Positions 1-11,268 of a DNA stretch of 64,000 nucleotides are shown here, piece after piece (within the stretch, counting starts at the first letter, position 1; every line of letters begins with the position of its first letter). The DNA is from Neofusicoccum parvum (lineage: Eukaryota; Ascomycota; Dothideomycetes; Botryosphaeriales; Botryosphaeriaceae). The position numbers and the translations under genes were made by a program. The notes beneath the pieces were generated by a model. That model had not been told where the DNA came from. It was given only the letters and a program-made list of their open reading frames with translations, and did not search any database. The stretch spans positions 2,728,001 to 2,792,000 of the forward strand of contig CP087206.1 of NCBI GenBank assembly GCA_020912385.1. The letters are read 5' to 3'.

Positions 1-59
1 AATTTTGTTCTCCCAGCTTTCTCTAAACGTCTAGACCAGATTCTACGCCGCCTGTCCAT

Positions 60-1444
60 TTAACCAGTGACCTTGTAGATGCTCTCGGCGAGCCTCTTGA
101 CGTTGCCGCTCGTAATGCCAGCGACCGAGATGCGGCCGTCCTTGGTGGCGTAGACAGAGTGCTCCTTCGCCAGGACATCCATCTGCTCGGGCTTCAGGCC
201 AGTGTAGGCGAACATGCCGATCTGGTTGGTGATGTGGCTCCAGTCGTGCTTGGAGCCGAGGTCCTCGAGATTCTTCTTGAGAAGGGCGCGCATCTTGATG
301 ATGCGGTCGGCCATGCCCTTGACCTCGCCCAGCCACTGCTTGTTCAGGGCCGGGTCGTTCAGCAGCGTCGACGCGATGCGGGCGCCGTGGATGGGCGGGT
401 TCGAGTACATGGGGCGCACAAGGATCTTGATCTGGGAGTCGACGCGCTTCTTCTCTTCAGCCGACTCGGTGACGACGGAGAAAGCGCCGACACGCTCGCC
501 GTACAGACCCTGTTGTATGCGTCAGACGCAGTTCGCGAAGCCGAGAGACAGTCATGTGTGGACTTACCATGTTCTTGGCAAAGCTCTGGGCCAGGACGGG
601 CAGGTGGCCCTGCTCGACGAAGTAGCGCAGAGCGTAGGCATCCCTGGTGGTGTCTCCGCTGGCGAAGCCCTGGTAGGCCATGTCGAAGAAGGGGAAGTGG
701 CCGCCGGCCTTGACGGCATCGCTGATGGCGCGCCACTGCTCCTCGGTGGGGTCGACACCGGTGGGGTTGTGGGCGCAGGCGTGCAGCAGGACAATGCTGT
801 TCTTGGGCATGTTCTTGATGTCCTCAATCAGGCCGTCGAAGTCCAGCCCGATGGTGTCCTTGTTGTAGTAGCGGTACTGCTTGACCTCGAGACCCGAGTC
901 GCTGAAGACAGCCTTGTGGTTGGCCCACGAGGGCGTGGGGATGTAGATGGCCTTCGCATGCGGGTAGTGGCGCTGCAGGAAGGCGCCGCCAATGCGCAGG
1001 GCGCCGGTGCCGGAGATGGACTGGGTGATGGCGATGCGGCCGTCCTTGATGGCCGGCGAGTCGGCCCCGTAGGCAAGCTTCGCGGCGGCGGTGGTGAAGT
1101 CAGGGACGCCGGTGATGCCGGCGTACTCCTTGTCGAGGCTCGAGTCGACGACCTTCTTCTCGGCCGTCTTCACCGACGGCAGCACGTACGGCTTGCCCTG
1201 GTCGTCGCGGTAGGCGCCGACGCCTGGCGACGGGTCAGCTTGCGGCAGCGAGGAGTCAATGGCACGGCATACCCAGGTTGATCTTCTCCGGGTGGCTGTC
1301 AGCCTTGAAGGCCTCGGTGATGCCGAGAATGGCGTCGGGCGGGCCCTGGGGCACCTTGGCCCAGGCGGAGGCGGCGCGCACGGCGCGAGCAGCGACAAGG
1401 CGGCGAGCAGCAAGCTGCCTGACGGCGGTGGTGGACGAGAGCAT
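60..1444 (-). CDS. AAT1: Aspartate aminotransferase, mitochondrial
   Basis: This is a PLP enzyme that interconverts aspartate/2-oxoglutarate and oxaloacetate/glutamate, and is part of the malate-aspartate shuttle. Three exons, 1444-1273, 1223-568 and 509-60, give 425 aa; both introns (49 and 58 bp) are GT-AG and keep frame. The ATG at 1444 opens an Arg/Ala/Ser-rich, acid-poor N-terminus typical of a matrix targeting peptide. Mature-type sequence follows ([33 protein letters not shown]). The PLP lysine lies in [16 protein letters not shown], which spans the second intron, and [12 protein letters not shown] is the usual class I aminotransferase motif. The length matches mitochondrial AATs. It is divergent from the permuted GTPase gene, with 323 bp between the start codons. 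Family is certain; the mitochondrial form is inferred from the N-terminus. Confidence 0.96.
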
Positions 1445-1767
1445 GGTGACGGACTGGGGGTGGGGATGGTTGGGGCAGAGCTCGTGGAGAAGTCGATGGC
1501 GATGACTGTCCGGCGATCGGAGCAGACGCGGAGCTGGTGGTGTGAGGCCTCTTACCCCAGAGCGCGAGGTGCTCGGACGCCTTTTGTGCCGCGTTTTTCG
1601 AGGAGCTTTGGCCGTCGACACAGCTCCTCGGCCCGCTCGCGCGCACCGCCTGCATTGTGCAGCCAATCGCCCGCCGCGTCCTGCGCGTATTGTGCTGACT
1701 GCGCGCCGTTACCCGCGTCGGCCTCTGGCAGCGCCGCCCAGCCCGCCGAACTTTTTGGACGACAAAC
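1445..1767. promoter_or_regulatory. Shared divergent promoter of AAT1 and the GEP3-like gene
   Basis: This 323-bp GC-rich gap separates two divergent start codons and must hold both promoters and 5' leaders. No clear TATA box was seen. Both flanking genes encode mitochondrial proteins, so co-expression is plausible but not shown. Confidence 0.5.
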
Positions 1768-3777
1768 ATGCACCGCGCCCTGCAACCGCTCCGCTCGCTG
1801 GCCCTCTTGCGCGCCGAAGCCCGCCGTCTGGAGCCCGCCGTCCCGCTGTTCCTATGCCCTGCGCTCCTTGACCGCCCGCAGGCGCCTGTCCGCCGCCTCC
1901 GCAGGCCCTTGTCGACATCGGATCGAAGGCAAAACACGGTCGAAGCCACCCGTTCGTCCGCTGCAGAGCCGCTCCACCATGCGCCCACACCGCTCCCGCC
2001 ACAGCTGCCCTTGTCGTGTCCGGGCTGCGGCGCGCCGGCTCAGACCGTAGACCCCGGCCGTGCTGGCTACTACGCCGGGTCGAGGAAGGCGGTAAAAGCC
2101 TTCCTGGCTCCACAGCCCGACGCCTGGGCGAGAGACAAGGAAGACGCCATCTTCGACGAGGCCGTCCACAAGCTAGACAAGTCTGTGAGGGAGCAGCTGG
2201 GGCTGCAGCAAGACGGCGCCACCGTCGAGGAAGAGCCGGCTGCGCAGTCGCTGCCATCACGGCCGCCTCCTCCGGTATGCGATCGCTGCCACAACCTGCT
2301 CAACCACGCTTCTGGGACTCCCATTCAGCACCCTTCCATTGACTCCATCGAGCAAACAATTGGCGAATCGCCCTACAAACAAAATCACATCTACCATGTG
2401 CTGGACGCCGCCGACTTCCCCATGTCTCTGGTCCCCAACTTGACCAATGCTCTAAAGCTTTCTCCGCTTCGCACCCAGAACCGACGCTCCAAGCACAGAG
2501 AATACACTCATGGCAGGGTTGCTGATGTCAGCTTCATCATCACCCGCTCGGATTTGCTGGCCCCAAAGAAGGAGCAAGTCGACCACCTGATGCCCTACCT
2601 GGTCGATGTCCTGCGCGACGCTTTGGGGAGGACTGCCAGGAATGTGCGCCTTGGCAATGTGCGCTGTGTGAGCTCCAAGAGGGGCTGGTGGACCAAGGAA
2701 GTGAAGGAAAATATATGGGAGCGGGGCGGCGCTGGCTGGATGGTCGGCAAAGTCAACGTGGGTAAGAGCAATCTTTTCGAGGTTGTCTTCCCGAAAGGCC
2801 GCAACACTTCGCTGAAGGTCGACAAGATCCGGAACGCCGCCTCGAACGAGCCTTTGCAGACCCAGACTGCTGGTGAGGACGACGCAATCCCAGGCCAAAC
2901 GGTACGCGAAGAAGACGACGAGGTGCCCCTCGTCAACGAGAACTCACTCCTCCCACCACCCCAGAAGGAAATGGAATATCCCGTCATGCCAGTCATCTCA
3001 TCCCTCCCTGGCACCACCGCCTCGCCTATCCGTGTTCCGTTTGGGAATGGAAGAGGAGAGCTAATCGATCTGCCCGGCCTCGCCCGGACCTCCTTGGATC
3101 ATTATGTCCGTCCCGAACACAAGCTTGACCTTGTTATGAAGAGCCGGATTGTGCCCGAGCGCATCAGCGTTAAACCCGGCCAATCCTTGTTGCTAGGCGG
3201 CGGCCTGATCCGCATCACACCTACAACGCCTGGCTTGTTGTACCTAATGCACCCATTTGTGCCGCTTACGTCGCACGTCACATCGACGCAGAAGGCGCTC
3301 GCTATGGAGGCTGGTGAACGTACGTCCGGCATCGCATCAATTGTGGAAGACGGTGTGGGCAAGATGATGAAGTCTGCAGGCCTGTTCTCGCTGCGCTGGG
3401 ATGTCACGAAACAACAGGCCGGCCCACTGACGCGCAAAGACGCCGTCGCGCTGAGCCCAGAGAAGCTTCCTTTCGTGGTTTGGTCTATGGATCTTCTCAT
3501 TGACGGCGTCGGCTGGGTCGAAATTGTCGCCCAGGCGAGGAAGAACCAAAGGATATTGCGTAACGACGGCGATATAAACGACGGTGATGTCCTTGACGAG
3601 ATCCCGTATCCCGAAATCGACGTTTTTACCCCAGAGGGCAAGTTCGTCGGCGCTAGACGCCCGATGAATGCATGGTTACTCAACAAGCCGAAGCAGAAGG
3701 GTTCGGACACGAGGAGCAGACCCCGGCGAAGTATGGTTTCTGTAAAGAACCAGCGTTCAAGAGGCACTGCTACGTAA
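1768..3777 (+). CDS. GEP3: Mitochondrial circularly permuted GTPase, Gep3/Mtg3 (YqeH-like)
   Basis: A single uninterrupted 669-aa frame. The N-terminus is Arg/Leu/Ala-rich (MHRALQPLRSLALLRAEARR), as expected for mitochondrial import. Two CxxC pairs (about C84/C87 and C171/C174) form the zinc-binding module of YqeH-type proteins. G motifs come in permuted order: a G4-like TRSD near 259, then the P-loop GKVNVGKS at 327-334, a G2-like PGTT near 414 and G3 DLPG at 434-437. This order is diagnostic of circularly permuted GTPases. The yeast relative acts in small mitochondrial ribosomal subunit assembly. The start chosen is the first ATG, giving the targeting peptide. It converges with the tetraspanin gene 182 bp downstream. 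The exact orthologue name is inferred. Confidence 0.9.
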   Translation: MHRALQPLRSLALLRAEARRLEPAVPLFLCPALLDRPQAPVRRLRRPLSTSDRRQNTVEATRSSAAEPLHHAPTPLPPQLPLSCPGCGAPAQTVDPGRAGYYAGSRKAVKAFLAPQPDAWARDKEDAIFDEAVHKLDKSVREQLGLQQDGATVEEEPAAQSLPSRPPPPVCDRCHNLLNHASGTPIQHPSIDSIEQTIGESPYKQNHIYHVLDAADFPMSLVPNLTNALKLSPLRTQNRRSKHREYTHGRVADVSFIITRSDLLAPKKEQVDHLMPYLVDVLRDALGRTARNVRLGNVRCVSSKRGWWTKEVKENIWERGGAGWMVGKVNVGKSNLFEVVFPKGRNTSLKVDKIRNAASNEPLQTQTAGEDDAIPGQTVREEDDEVPLVNENSLLPPPQKEMEYPVMPVISSLPGTTASPIRVPFGNGRGELIDLPGLARTSLDHYVRPEHKLDLVMKSRIVPERISVKPGQSLLLGGGLIRITPTTPGLLYLMHPFVPLTSHVTSTQKALAMEAGERTSGIASIVEDGVGKMMKSAGLFSLRWDVTKQQAGPLTRKDAVALSPEKLPFVVWSMDLLIDGVGWVEIVAQARKNQRILRNDGDINDGDVLDEIPYPEIDVFTPEGKFVGARRPMNAWLLNKPKQKGSDTRSRPRRSMVSVKNQRSRGTAT

Positions 3778-3959
3778 TGACTGCTCCTGTAGCCACCGCA
3801 AAGGCGTCCAGAATCACGACTTGGCTGCGCCCTTGCCCATGCCGTTGGATTTATGAATCGCAGCTGCACTGAAGGCCATCTGTAGTAAAAATACCGAAAT
3901 CTCCCCTAGCCAACGTCATCTTGGTCCTCTTTATCTCCACGTGCTCTTGTCCCTCATCT

Positions 3960-5220
3960 TTACGACCTTGCCCACTCATTCTGATCATTGCTCGTCTGAG
4001 ATGAGGCCACCAAAGTGTGGTGCTCGTCGTGCTCACCATCTATGCCTAATCGAGCCTCGATGGCCCTCTGCACGCTTCCCTGCCTGGATCGCGGAGAATC
4101 TCCGGGTTCGTCTTCAGCATCGGCATCGGCATCCTCAACACGGACAACTGGAGTATCTGTATAGCCGGCACTGCCGTTCTCGGCATCATGGTACTCAATG
4201 GCACGACGAGCATCTCCATTGCCATTAGCGTGGTTGTTGGGCTTGGTGACTACCGAAACACGAGACATCCAAGATGGGCGGCGGGCCGGGATGTACACGA
4301 TGATCATCTGCGTCTCCACCGTTAGTATCCCCGCTGTGTCTTTCCTCTCATTTCCCATAGCCAAACGCACACGAGTGCCCTCTAAACCATGTATCTTCAG
4401 AATCAACTCACCTCCCAGAGCCAGACGCCTCCGCAAATGATGACGATCAACCCGGCCACAATCTGCTCCTCCTGCCTCCAGGCCCCAAAACAAGCATTCT
4501 CCCGTTGGTATGTCCTCGAGCACGTGCTCCGCACCGTGCGTCCACCGTCGTGCTTCGCAAACGGCCATGCCATGTCGTACACGCTATGCAGCCCACAGCA
4601 ATTGAACATGTCCTGTATCCTGCGTATCTCCGGCTCCTGGTGATCGCGGTACAGCTGCTTCCACTTCTCATCCAGGCCGCACGCGAGCGCACCCGCAGGC
4701 GCCAGGTGCGTGCCCGCCATCGTCGCCAGGACTGTGGTGAAAATGGTCAGGCCCAGCAGCGTGAGCGTCGTGGCATTGGTGTGGCGCCTGCGTCGCGAAC
4801 CGCGCGTCGAAGAGTAAGATGTCGTGCTAGAGCGGCGCGCGCGCGAGGCCAGCGTGAGCGGCAGCCCGGAATGGGTCAGTCGGGTAAGCCGCTCGAGGCA
4901 TACGCCGTGGAGGGCTGGGAGCACGATGGCTAGGCCGCTGAGAATGGCCGGGATCGGGAGCGAGAGGCGCTGGATGCAGTAGTGGGCGTAGCTGTGACTG
5001 TGCATTAGCCACGAGGCTCTCTACCGTTGCGGTGGGTCGGGGCGACGTGGGACATGCAGGTGCGGTTCGGTCACGGGAGCTTGCATTTGCTTACCATGCC
5101 ACAACTGTGAGAGCCACGAGATACTGCACGAATAAGTCAGCGATATGTGCAATTTGGCGGTATGTGTATGCTCACAATGACACTGACGACAGTGACGATG
5201 GAGCGCTTGGTGTGAGCCAT
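3960..5220 (-). CDS. Tetraspanin, Tsp3-like
   Basis: Four exons (5220-5176, 5123-5095, 4997-4412, 4307-3960) encode 335 aa. The first two exons carry a short hydrophobic helix (TKRSIVTVVSVI / YLVALTVVA). Exon 3 adds helices around LPIPAILSGLAIVLPALHGV and TLTLLGLTIFTTVLATMAGT. The large extracellular loop holds the tetraspanin CCG signature (MFNCCGLHSVYDMAWPF) plus further cysteines, and is closed by the fourth helix EEQIVAGLIVIICGGVWLWE. The tail after the last intron is hydrophilic and acidic (DADADAEDEPGDS). Fungal Tsp3 proteins are plasma-membrane organisers linked to virulence and hyphal functions; that role is family knowledge. The exon 2/3 junction has two possible acceptors three codons apart, so a residue or two there is uncertain. 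The 29-nt second exon is a micro-exon. Confidence 0.85.
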
Positions 5221-7227
5221 GGCTCCGTGTTGCGCTGCTGCAGGTTGCGAAAGGCGAGAAGCGTAAAGTCTGGGAGGGTCCAAGTAGGGTTCAGAGAGCA
5301 GTGGGGTGAGGTGCGTCTTGTGGGGACCCGTGAAACGGTAAAATAAATAAGACGCAGAGGCAAATGGAGGAGGGAGAAGGGCCGTTCTCTCTGAGGCTGG
5401 TCGTTGGAGCAGAAAGTATAGCAACCGCGTAATCAGGAATAGAAGAAAACCAGAGGCTACTTCTTTTCGCCGGGCGGTCGACGGAGTAAAAAAGAAGTCA
5501 GTCGGGGGTGCTGCAGTGTGTGCACGCGATCCCTCCCTCCCCCGCTTCCTTCAAGGCGAGCAGCAGCAACGCGTTGTGCCTACTCTTTCCTCTTTTCGCC
5601 CACACCTGCGTGATTTCCTCCGCGTCGCTACTCGCGTAGGCGCATACACTACAGGAACACGACACGGCGTCGACGCGCTGCCGCTCTCTCGCCTGCCGAC
5701 TCCAACACACCGGGCGGGATGCGTTACCTCCGGCACGGCCTGGACCCCGACGATGGAATATTTTCGAAAAGCAGCGATCGTTATTCTCGCATCGGAAACA
5801 GTTTCATGACAGGGTTTGCAGGGTTGAGTGGGTTGGGACGCAGCGGTCAACCTTAAATAACACAAAAGGTTCCTGGGCACGACCAGCCTGACAGGGTTCT
5901 TGCCGCCCCCCGGCTCTCAGGGCTGAGCAAAGAGAGAGACGGGCGAGATGGGAGAAAAATCTGGGTGAATCAGGGTTCGGCAGGGGCAAACAAGCTTCGC
6001 ATAGGAGCTCTCGAGGTTGTGACGGGCAGGGGCGTAGGATGGGAGAGCCATGCTATATTGTTGAAGGCACGAACGTCTGTGGGAGCAGCTAGTCTAGCTA
6101 CGACCTAGCTTTTTGCGATGTTACTTCACCCTAGCCTCTCATGTTCGGGCAGGTTTTGCCTTGGCAGATAGAGATAGAAAGCGTTCAGATTTCCGCCGCG
6201 CCCCGACGATGGCGCCAGATGGATGCTCCAACCCCTTTGCCAGAAGAGCTGCGTGAGGGCCAGCAAGCAGTGGCACCATGGAGACACACGACGCGGTCCA
6301 GTCCAGTGCCACGCCAGTCCGCGAGAATCGCAGGACAAAAACGGCGACGACGCTGTGCACCGGGTACACAGCAGCGCAAAGGAGGCTGCGGTCGGACGTG
6401 AGCCATTTAATCGGCGCACGTGGTGCCGCAGACAACGCCCCGCGAGGAGGGAATTTGGAGTGCGATGAGGATGAGAGGCGTGATCGAGGTCCCTCTGTCG
6501 ATCGATGGGCGATCATAAGGGTCTTATCCGACGCCATGCCTATGCGCGACGTTGTCCCGGGGCGGCGTGTCCGCGGCTGCGGGGCGAGAGCGCTGGCGCC
6601 TGCCTGTTCTTTTCATCTTCCCTCTGTCGCGCGGGGTCGCCATGCTTTCGGTTGGCATCCGGCAAGGCAAATGACCTTAGATCGTCGATGATAGCGAGGG
6701 GCGGGGAGTGAACCTTGGAGTTTGTGCCATCGCCAAGACTAGCGCATGCGCGCGTCGGGAATCTGCTTTCTGCCCCGGCGTGTCCGTCGAGGTTGCCTAT
6801 CATGATGCGAAGTGGGATGCGAGCGTTTTGGTGTCACCGCTTGCGTCCCGTGTCGACCTGCGACCGGCGCCGCGTGTGGGAAATGATAATCTTGCGTCTG
6901 TACAACTGAGTGTTACAAGTAGACATGTATGTACATAGATTGCCCGTACGTGCTCGCCATCACTCGATTGGAGCAGGTGTTTAGTAATCCGGACGGCCCT
7001 CATGCACCACGTCAAGGTGGAGGTCAAGGTCGTTGCTTTTCTCACCCAGAGCTCGACGTCTGATCGCCCGCCCTAAATGCGCGGCTGTGGCAGCCGCGGC
7101 GGCCGACAGGTCCGGGACACCGTTCCGGATGCACCTCACTGATTCAGGCCATGTTCCCTTATCTCTCCATCTTCATTCCGTCCCCTACACCGCCCGAATC
7201 GCGGTGATGGTGTCATTGGCGACCAGA
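5221..7227. other. 2.0-kb intergenic region without a supported gene
   Basis: It lies between the tetraspanin start and the 3' end of the SDHAF4 gene. Several overlapping open frames exist on both strands, but none shows a domain, a plausible start context or consistent splicing. It presumably contains the tetraspanin promoter and leader. A polypyrimidine-rich stretch near 5500-5590 and short A/T runs are the only visible features. Confidence 0.5.
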
Positions 7228-7674
7228 TCAGAAATCCGTCACTCGTCCATTGAAGCTCCAGTCTCCGGAGGCGCCCCACCGGAGCGGCTCGTTCTTGGGG
7301 CCGCCAACCTCGCCCGTCTTGGGGTTGACTTCGCCCTCGAATTCGGGTCTTGCGCCCCTCCTGATGTCAGGGTGCAGTTCCTCGCCCTCGCCATCGGCAG
7401 CGACCTTGTACACCTTCTCTTCGGCGGCGGAACCGGGCGACTGGTTGACTTGCGGGCGCGAGGATGGCGTCGGTGGTGATGTCGAATGCGGCGACTGGTT
7501 GACGGCGGGGGCCTCACGAGGCGTGCTGAAAGCACCTGTCGAGCGGCGTTGAAGCTCTTCGAAGATCTTCTGCTCCTCGTCCGGCAGGCGGTGCGGCGAC
7601 GGCGCAGTGCGGAAGGTGGACGAGTAGCGGATGCCCGGTGCGAGCCGGCGAGCGAGTCGTTGTGGGCTGAGCAT
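7228..7674 (-). CDS. SDH8: Succinate dehydrogenase assembly factor 4 (Sdh8/SDHAF4)
   Basis: Single exon, 148 aa. The N-terminus (MLSPQRLARRLAPGIRYSSTF) is a typical mitochondrial presequence. The C-terminus carries the DUF1674/SDHAF4 block, read here as GEVGGPKNEPLRWG followed by DWSFNGRVTDF at the very end. In yeast and animals this small chaperone binds flavinylated Sdh1 and promotes its joining with Sdh2 in complex II assembly. The middle is low-complexity Pro/Ser/Gln. Length is slightly above the family norm because of that linker. Confidence 0.93.
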   Translation of the reverse strand: MLSPQRLARRLAPGIRYSSTFRTAPSPHRLPDEEQKIFEELQRRSTGAFSTPREAPAVNQSPHSTSPPTPSSRPQVNQSPGSAAEEKVYKVAADGEGEELHPDIRRGARPEFEGEVNPKTGEVGGPKNEPLRWGASGDWSFNGRVTDF

Positions 7675-10619
7675 GGCGGGCGTCGTGGCGGTTCGTCGTC
7701 AGAAGCGTTGGTCGGCGACTCCAGCGAGGGACCAAGCTGCAGCAGCAAACAGACGACGGCGATGCAGCTGTCCGAGTCTTGAGCTGCGAGATCGGTGGCA
7801 GCGGCGGCGGCGACTCAGGCACGGCGATCCCGGCCAGCGCCGACAGGAGCACGTGTCGGGGCGACCCGGAGAATCTGTTTCTCCAACCTCACCTCTACCG
7901 CTTGCTTCTCTGAGCCAGCCTCTGGCCGCCGCCTGCACACGGCCGTGGCCTTGGCCGCGCTGAGGGTGCCGTCGCTCGGGACAGATGCGCAGCATACGCG
8001 GCGCAAACGTTGCTGCAGAGCGACAAAAGGCTATCCCCCATGCGCCTGTGATCTTGGGCCAATCGCCTGTGCTGTTCTGGGAGAGGAGCAAAAGGGCGAG
8101 AAAGAGACTTTGCACACCCCCCGCATGACTCTTGTCTCGAAGCGTAGTTGATGCATAAAAGGAGAATCGCCCTCCTCAAGCCCGGAGCGCCGACGCATCG
8201 TTTCCATCGCCATCCGGGCTCGACACAGTCGTTGTGCTGTTTACGTAGAATTCCCGCTCCAAGCACTGGCCGCTGATCTGATACACGACGGAGTGCACCT
8301 GCCGGCCCTGGCAGCAGCGGCTCCCCATCGTACAAAACTTTATGACGAGCCTACAGGGACTGAAGCATGACCCACATTAGGGCGCCACGTCGGCCATTCT
8401 GCGAATATCCTAGACGATGGCAATTTCGTTCTCGCGTCGTTCACAATCTGCCGTCCTGTTTACTTGGTGTGCGTCTCTTTTTCGGCCGGCGATTCGACGA
8501 CCAGATCCATGTCACTGGCACCGGACGCGAGGCTTGGCCATCTGCTGCATGCACCAACATCATGCAGAAGACATCTCAGCTGCAAGTTCTAGCCCGCGTG
8601 CTGATGTCATTCAGCCTATTCTACATGCATCTGCTTAACCTGGTTGATTGCCTGCTCCCGCATGGCCAGAACATCGATCCGATTTTCCAGAGATGGCCAA
8701 ATCTGCCGGTTTGCGGGGGCCGTTCACGGTGGCGCAAGGCTCTGCCAAGAGCCATCTCGCGCTGCAGTCTGAGACGCGTGCGTGGAGCGGCAGTGACGTG
8801 CCTTGCAGCTCACGAATTCAGCCGGTGACAGATGAGGGTCGAGGGCTGAAACATGGACGCATCCAGCGAAGAAAGGCGGGCGAGACATGTGCTCGGCAAA
8901 ACCAGCCGTGGAGATGGGCAGCAGTATATGTACCTGCAAGGGTGCTGGCTGGGGCAGCACGGCGCAGCAGCGGAGCGTCGCCGGGCAGAAGCAGCTCCGA
9001 TGAGGCTCACCAGATTTGCGTGGCCCCAAGGCTTAGCGAGGCGGGCTGCACTGTGTTTTCGAGGCGCAGAGGGCGCGCGCAGGCGGCGCGCAGGGCGTGT
9101 CGGGGCCGGCTGGCGGCAGGTTGGAAGCGGTCAAGTCCAGGCGCGGGCTCGGGGAGTTCTGTGACGAGCGCGCGCATGCATGGGCGTACGAAGAAATATT
9201 GGCGGTGCGCCCCAGGAAGCGAGTCAGCAGCGTTGATCCGCATCAAAGGCGCGCCCCACGAGCTTGGGACGACTTCGGCTCGCAAATCGGACGATGGAGC
9301 GGCGGTCAGACAGCGCGGCCGGGTCGCATCGAACCGCTGCTTTGGCGACGGGGACAGCCCGGCGTCGCACAGATGACAGGTCGGCTTTGGGCGGCTGGGC
9401 TGCGAGGCGCTGGTGGGCCGGACGGAGCCGCGTCGCGCAGCGCTGCTGGGCTGCGGAGGCGCTGAAAGCAGGGCCACGGCCGCGACGCGCCGCCCGCAGC
9501 AGCAACGATCACCACCGCCCGCCCGGCTCGCTTCAGCAGCGCCCGACTCGCGCAGGCCCGGGGAGCCGCAGGCCGCGGCGACGGTGTCCTGCGCGGCGCG
9601 GGCGCGCACAGTGCGGGCAGCGGGCGGGCAGCGGGCGGGCAGCGCTGCCGGCTGGCGTGGGCTGGCTGCGTGCCTGCGCGGGCGCGGCGGGCGGCTGGTG
9701 GAGGGCTGTCTTGCCGTGGTGCGATGGCACTGGCTCAGCGCGCACGAGACAAAGCGCGCACCCCCGGCGCGCTACGTCACCGGGCTGGGCGGGCTGCGGA
9801 CTGACGACACCGCGTCGCGCTGCGCACCGGAGCTGGTATATCTTCTGACAGGCGCCGGCGGGCGCGCTGCGTTCTAGACTGCGCTCCTCCCTCGGACGCG
9901 GTGGCGGCGCGCGGTGAAGGGCTGATGTCCGCACAAGCTTGCTCTCAGGCCGCCTGTCACAGCTGGCCGTGCCCGCTTGTGCGTCATAGGAGGAGCCCTC
10001 GGGACTCGGGAATGAGCTCACCTCCCAGCGCTGCTGGGTCTGGGCACACGCCCGCGAGCACGCGCAGGGAAGCAGCGCACACGCCGCCCACGCCTTCACG
10101 CCCCAGGCCCGCGCCCGCCGCCGCGCAGCCGCAACAGCGCGGTGGAGCGCGGCGCACAAAGCCAGCGCCTGCAGCGGGGGGAGCGGCGGGCTTATATGCC
10201 GACGGAGACGACGCTGTTGTGCGCTCGCAGACGGCGCTGCCGCTCCCTAATCGGGGCCCCCGGCCTGCCCTAGAGGCACTGACTCGGGTGCTTATCCCAG
10301 CCAAGTAGCACGCCAAACCCCACTCCCCTCCCCCTCCAAAGGCTCAAAAAATCCTAACTCATCCTCCTGTCGCCTCGTCGGCCCGTTGCGCGGACTTAAC
10401 CTGCCTCGCCTGCCGCCCCAAGGCTCCTGTCTCACCACCCCATCACAGCCTCCCGATCCAACACCGCAACGGCACGCCTGTCTCGCGAGCCCTGTGGAGC
10501 GCCCGATCATCGCCGCTGCCCTCGCCCCGCCGGCACCGCCCAGCGCCGCTCTCGTCCACCACGCACAAAGGGCCCAGCACCAGCCCCAAACCCGCCAACG
10601 CCACGCCCCAGCAGCAGAC
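7675..10619. other. 2.9-kb GC-rich intergenic stretch upstream of YPD1
   Basis: No gene could be supported. Open frames of up to about 240 codons occur on both strands, but they are Arg/Ala/Gly/Pro-rich, overlap each other and show no domain, as expected for GC-rich non-coding DNA. A short tandem repeat of a GCGGGCAGCG-like unit lies at about 9613-9645. The last 300 bp (about 10310-10619) becomes C-rich with few G, resembling a pyrimidine-rich fungal promoter and 5' leader for YPD1. Confidence 0.5.
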
Positions 10620-11268
10620 ATGGCTGGCGCGACCGACCACCCGGAGGACAGGGTGCGCTCCGCCTCCCCGCCTCCTCACGCGCCCGACAGCACCGCTAAC
10701 CGCGATGAAATTGCAGAGCGAGGAGGGCTCCACCGGCTTGCCAGATGCCGGCGACGCCATCGACACGGCCACCTTTGAGCAGATCCTCGAGATGGACGAC
10801 GACGAGGACGAGCGCGAGTTCAGCAAGAGCATCGTCTTCGACTTCTTCCAGCAGGCCGAGAGCACCTTCGACAAGATGGAATCGAATCTGTAGGCCCCGA
10901 CCCGCCCCCGACCAGCCCTGCCCCAACTCCCTCCCCGCTGACCCTGACCCCGCAGCGCGAAGAAGGACCTCAACCAGCTCTCCCAGCTCGGACACTTCCT
11001 CAAGGGCTCGTCGGCCACGCTCGGCCTGACCAAGGTGAAGGACAGCTGCGAGAAGATACAGCACTTTGGCGGGAACAAGGACGAGACGGGCACACACGAC
11101 GAGCCGGACGACGAGGTGTGCCTCGAGCGCCTGACCAAGACGATCGCGCAGGCCAAGCAGGAGTTCAAGGATGTGGAGAAGGTGCTGCGGAAATTCTACC
11201 ACGACGAGGGCGCGCCTACTGCTGCCACCACCACCACTGCCGCCGCCACCACCACCTCTACCTCGTAG
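10620..11268 (+). CDS. YPD1: Histidine phosphotransfer protein Ypd1
   Basis: Three exons (10620-10652, 10717-10889, 10956-11268) give 172 aa. The HPt motif is HFLKGSSATLGL, with the phospho-accepting histidine at about residue 82, and it is followed by the conserved CEKIQHFG. Ypd1 relays phosphate from sensor kinases such as Sln1 to the regulators Ssk1 and Skn7, controlling the HOG osmostress pathway. The start was decided by a hidden first intron: donor GTGCGC at 10653, branch GCTAACC near 10696 and acceptor TTGCAG ending 10716. It joins an 11-codon exon in frame. An alternative start at 10705 would avoid the intron but add four unlikely residues. The C-terminal tail is Thr/Ala-rich. Confidence 0.93.

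Noticed and set aside
8648..9609. Long overlapping open frames on both strands (242 and 200 codons)
   Set aside because: Composition is Arg/Ala/Gly/Ser-driven, frames shadow each other, and there is no domain or splice-consistent extension; typical of GC-rich non-coding DNA.
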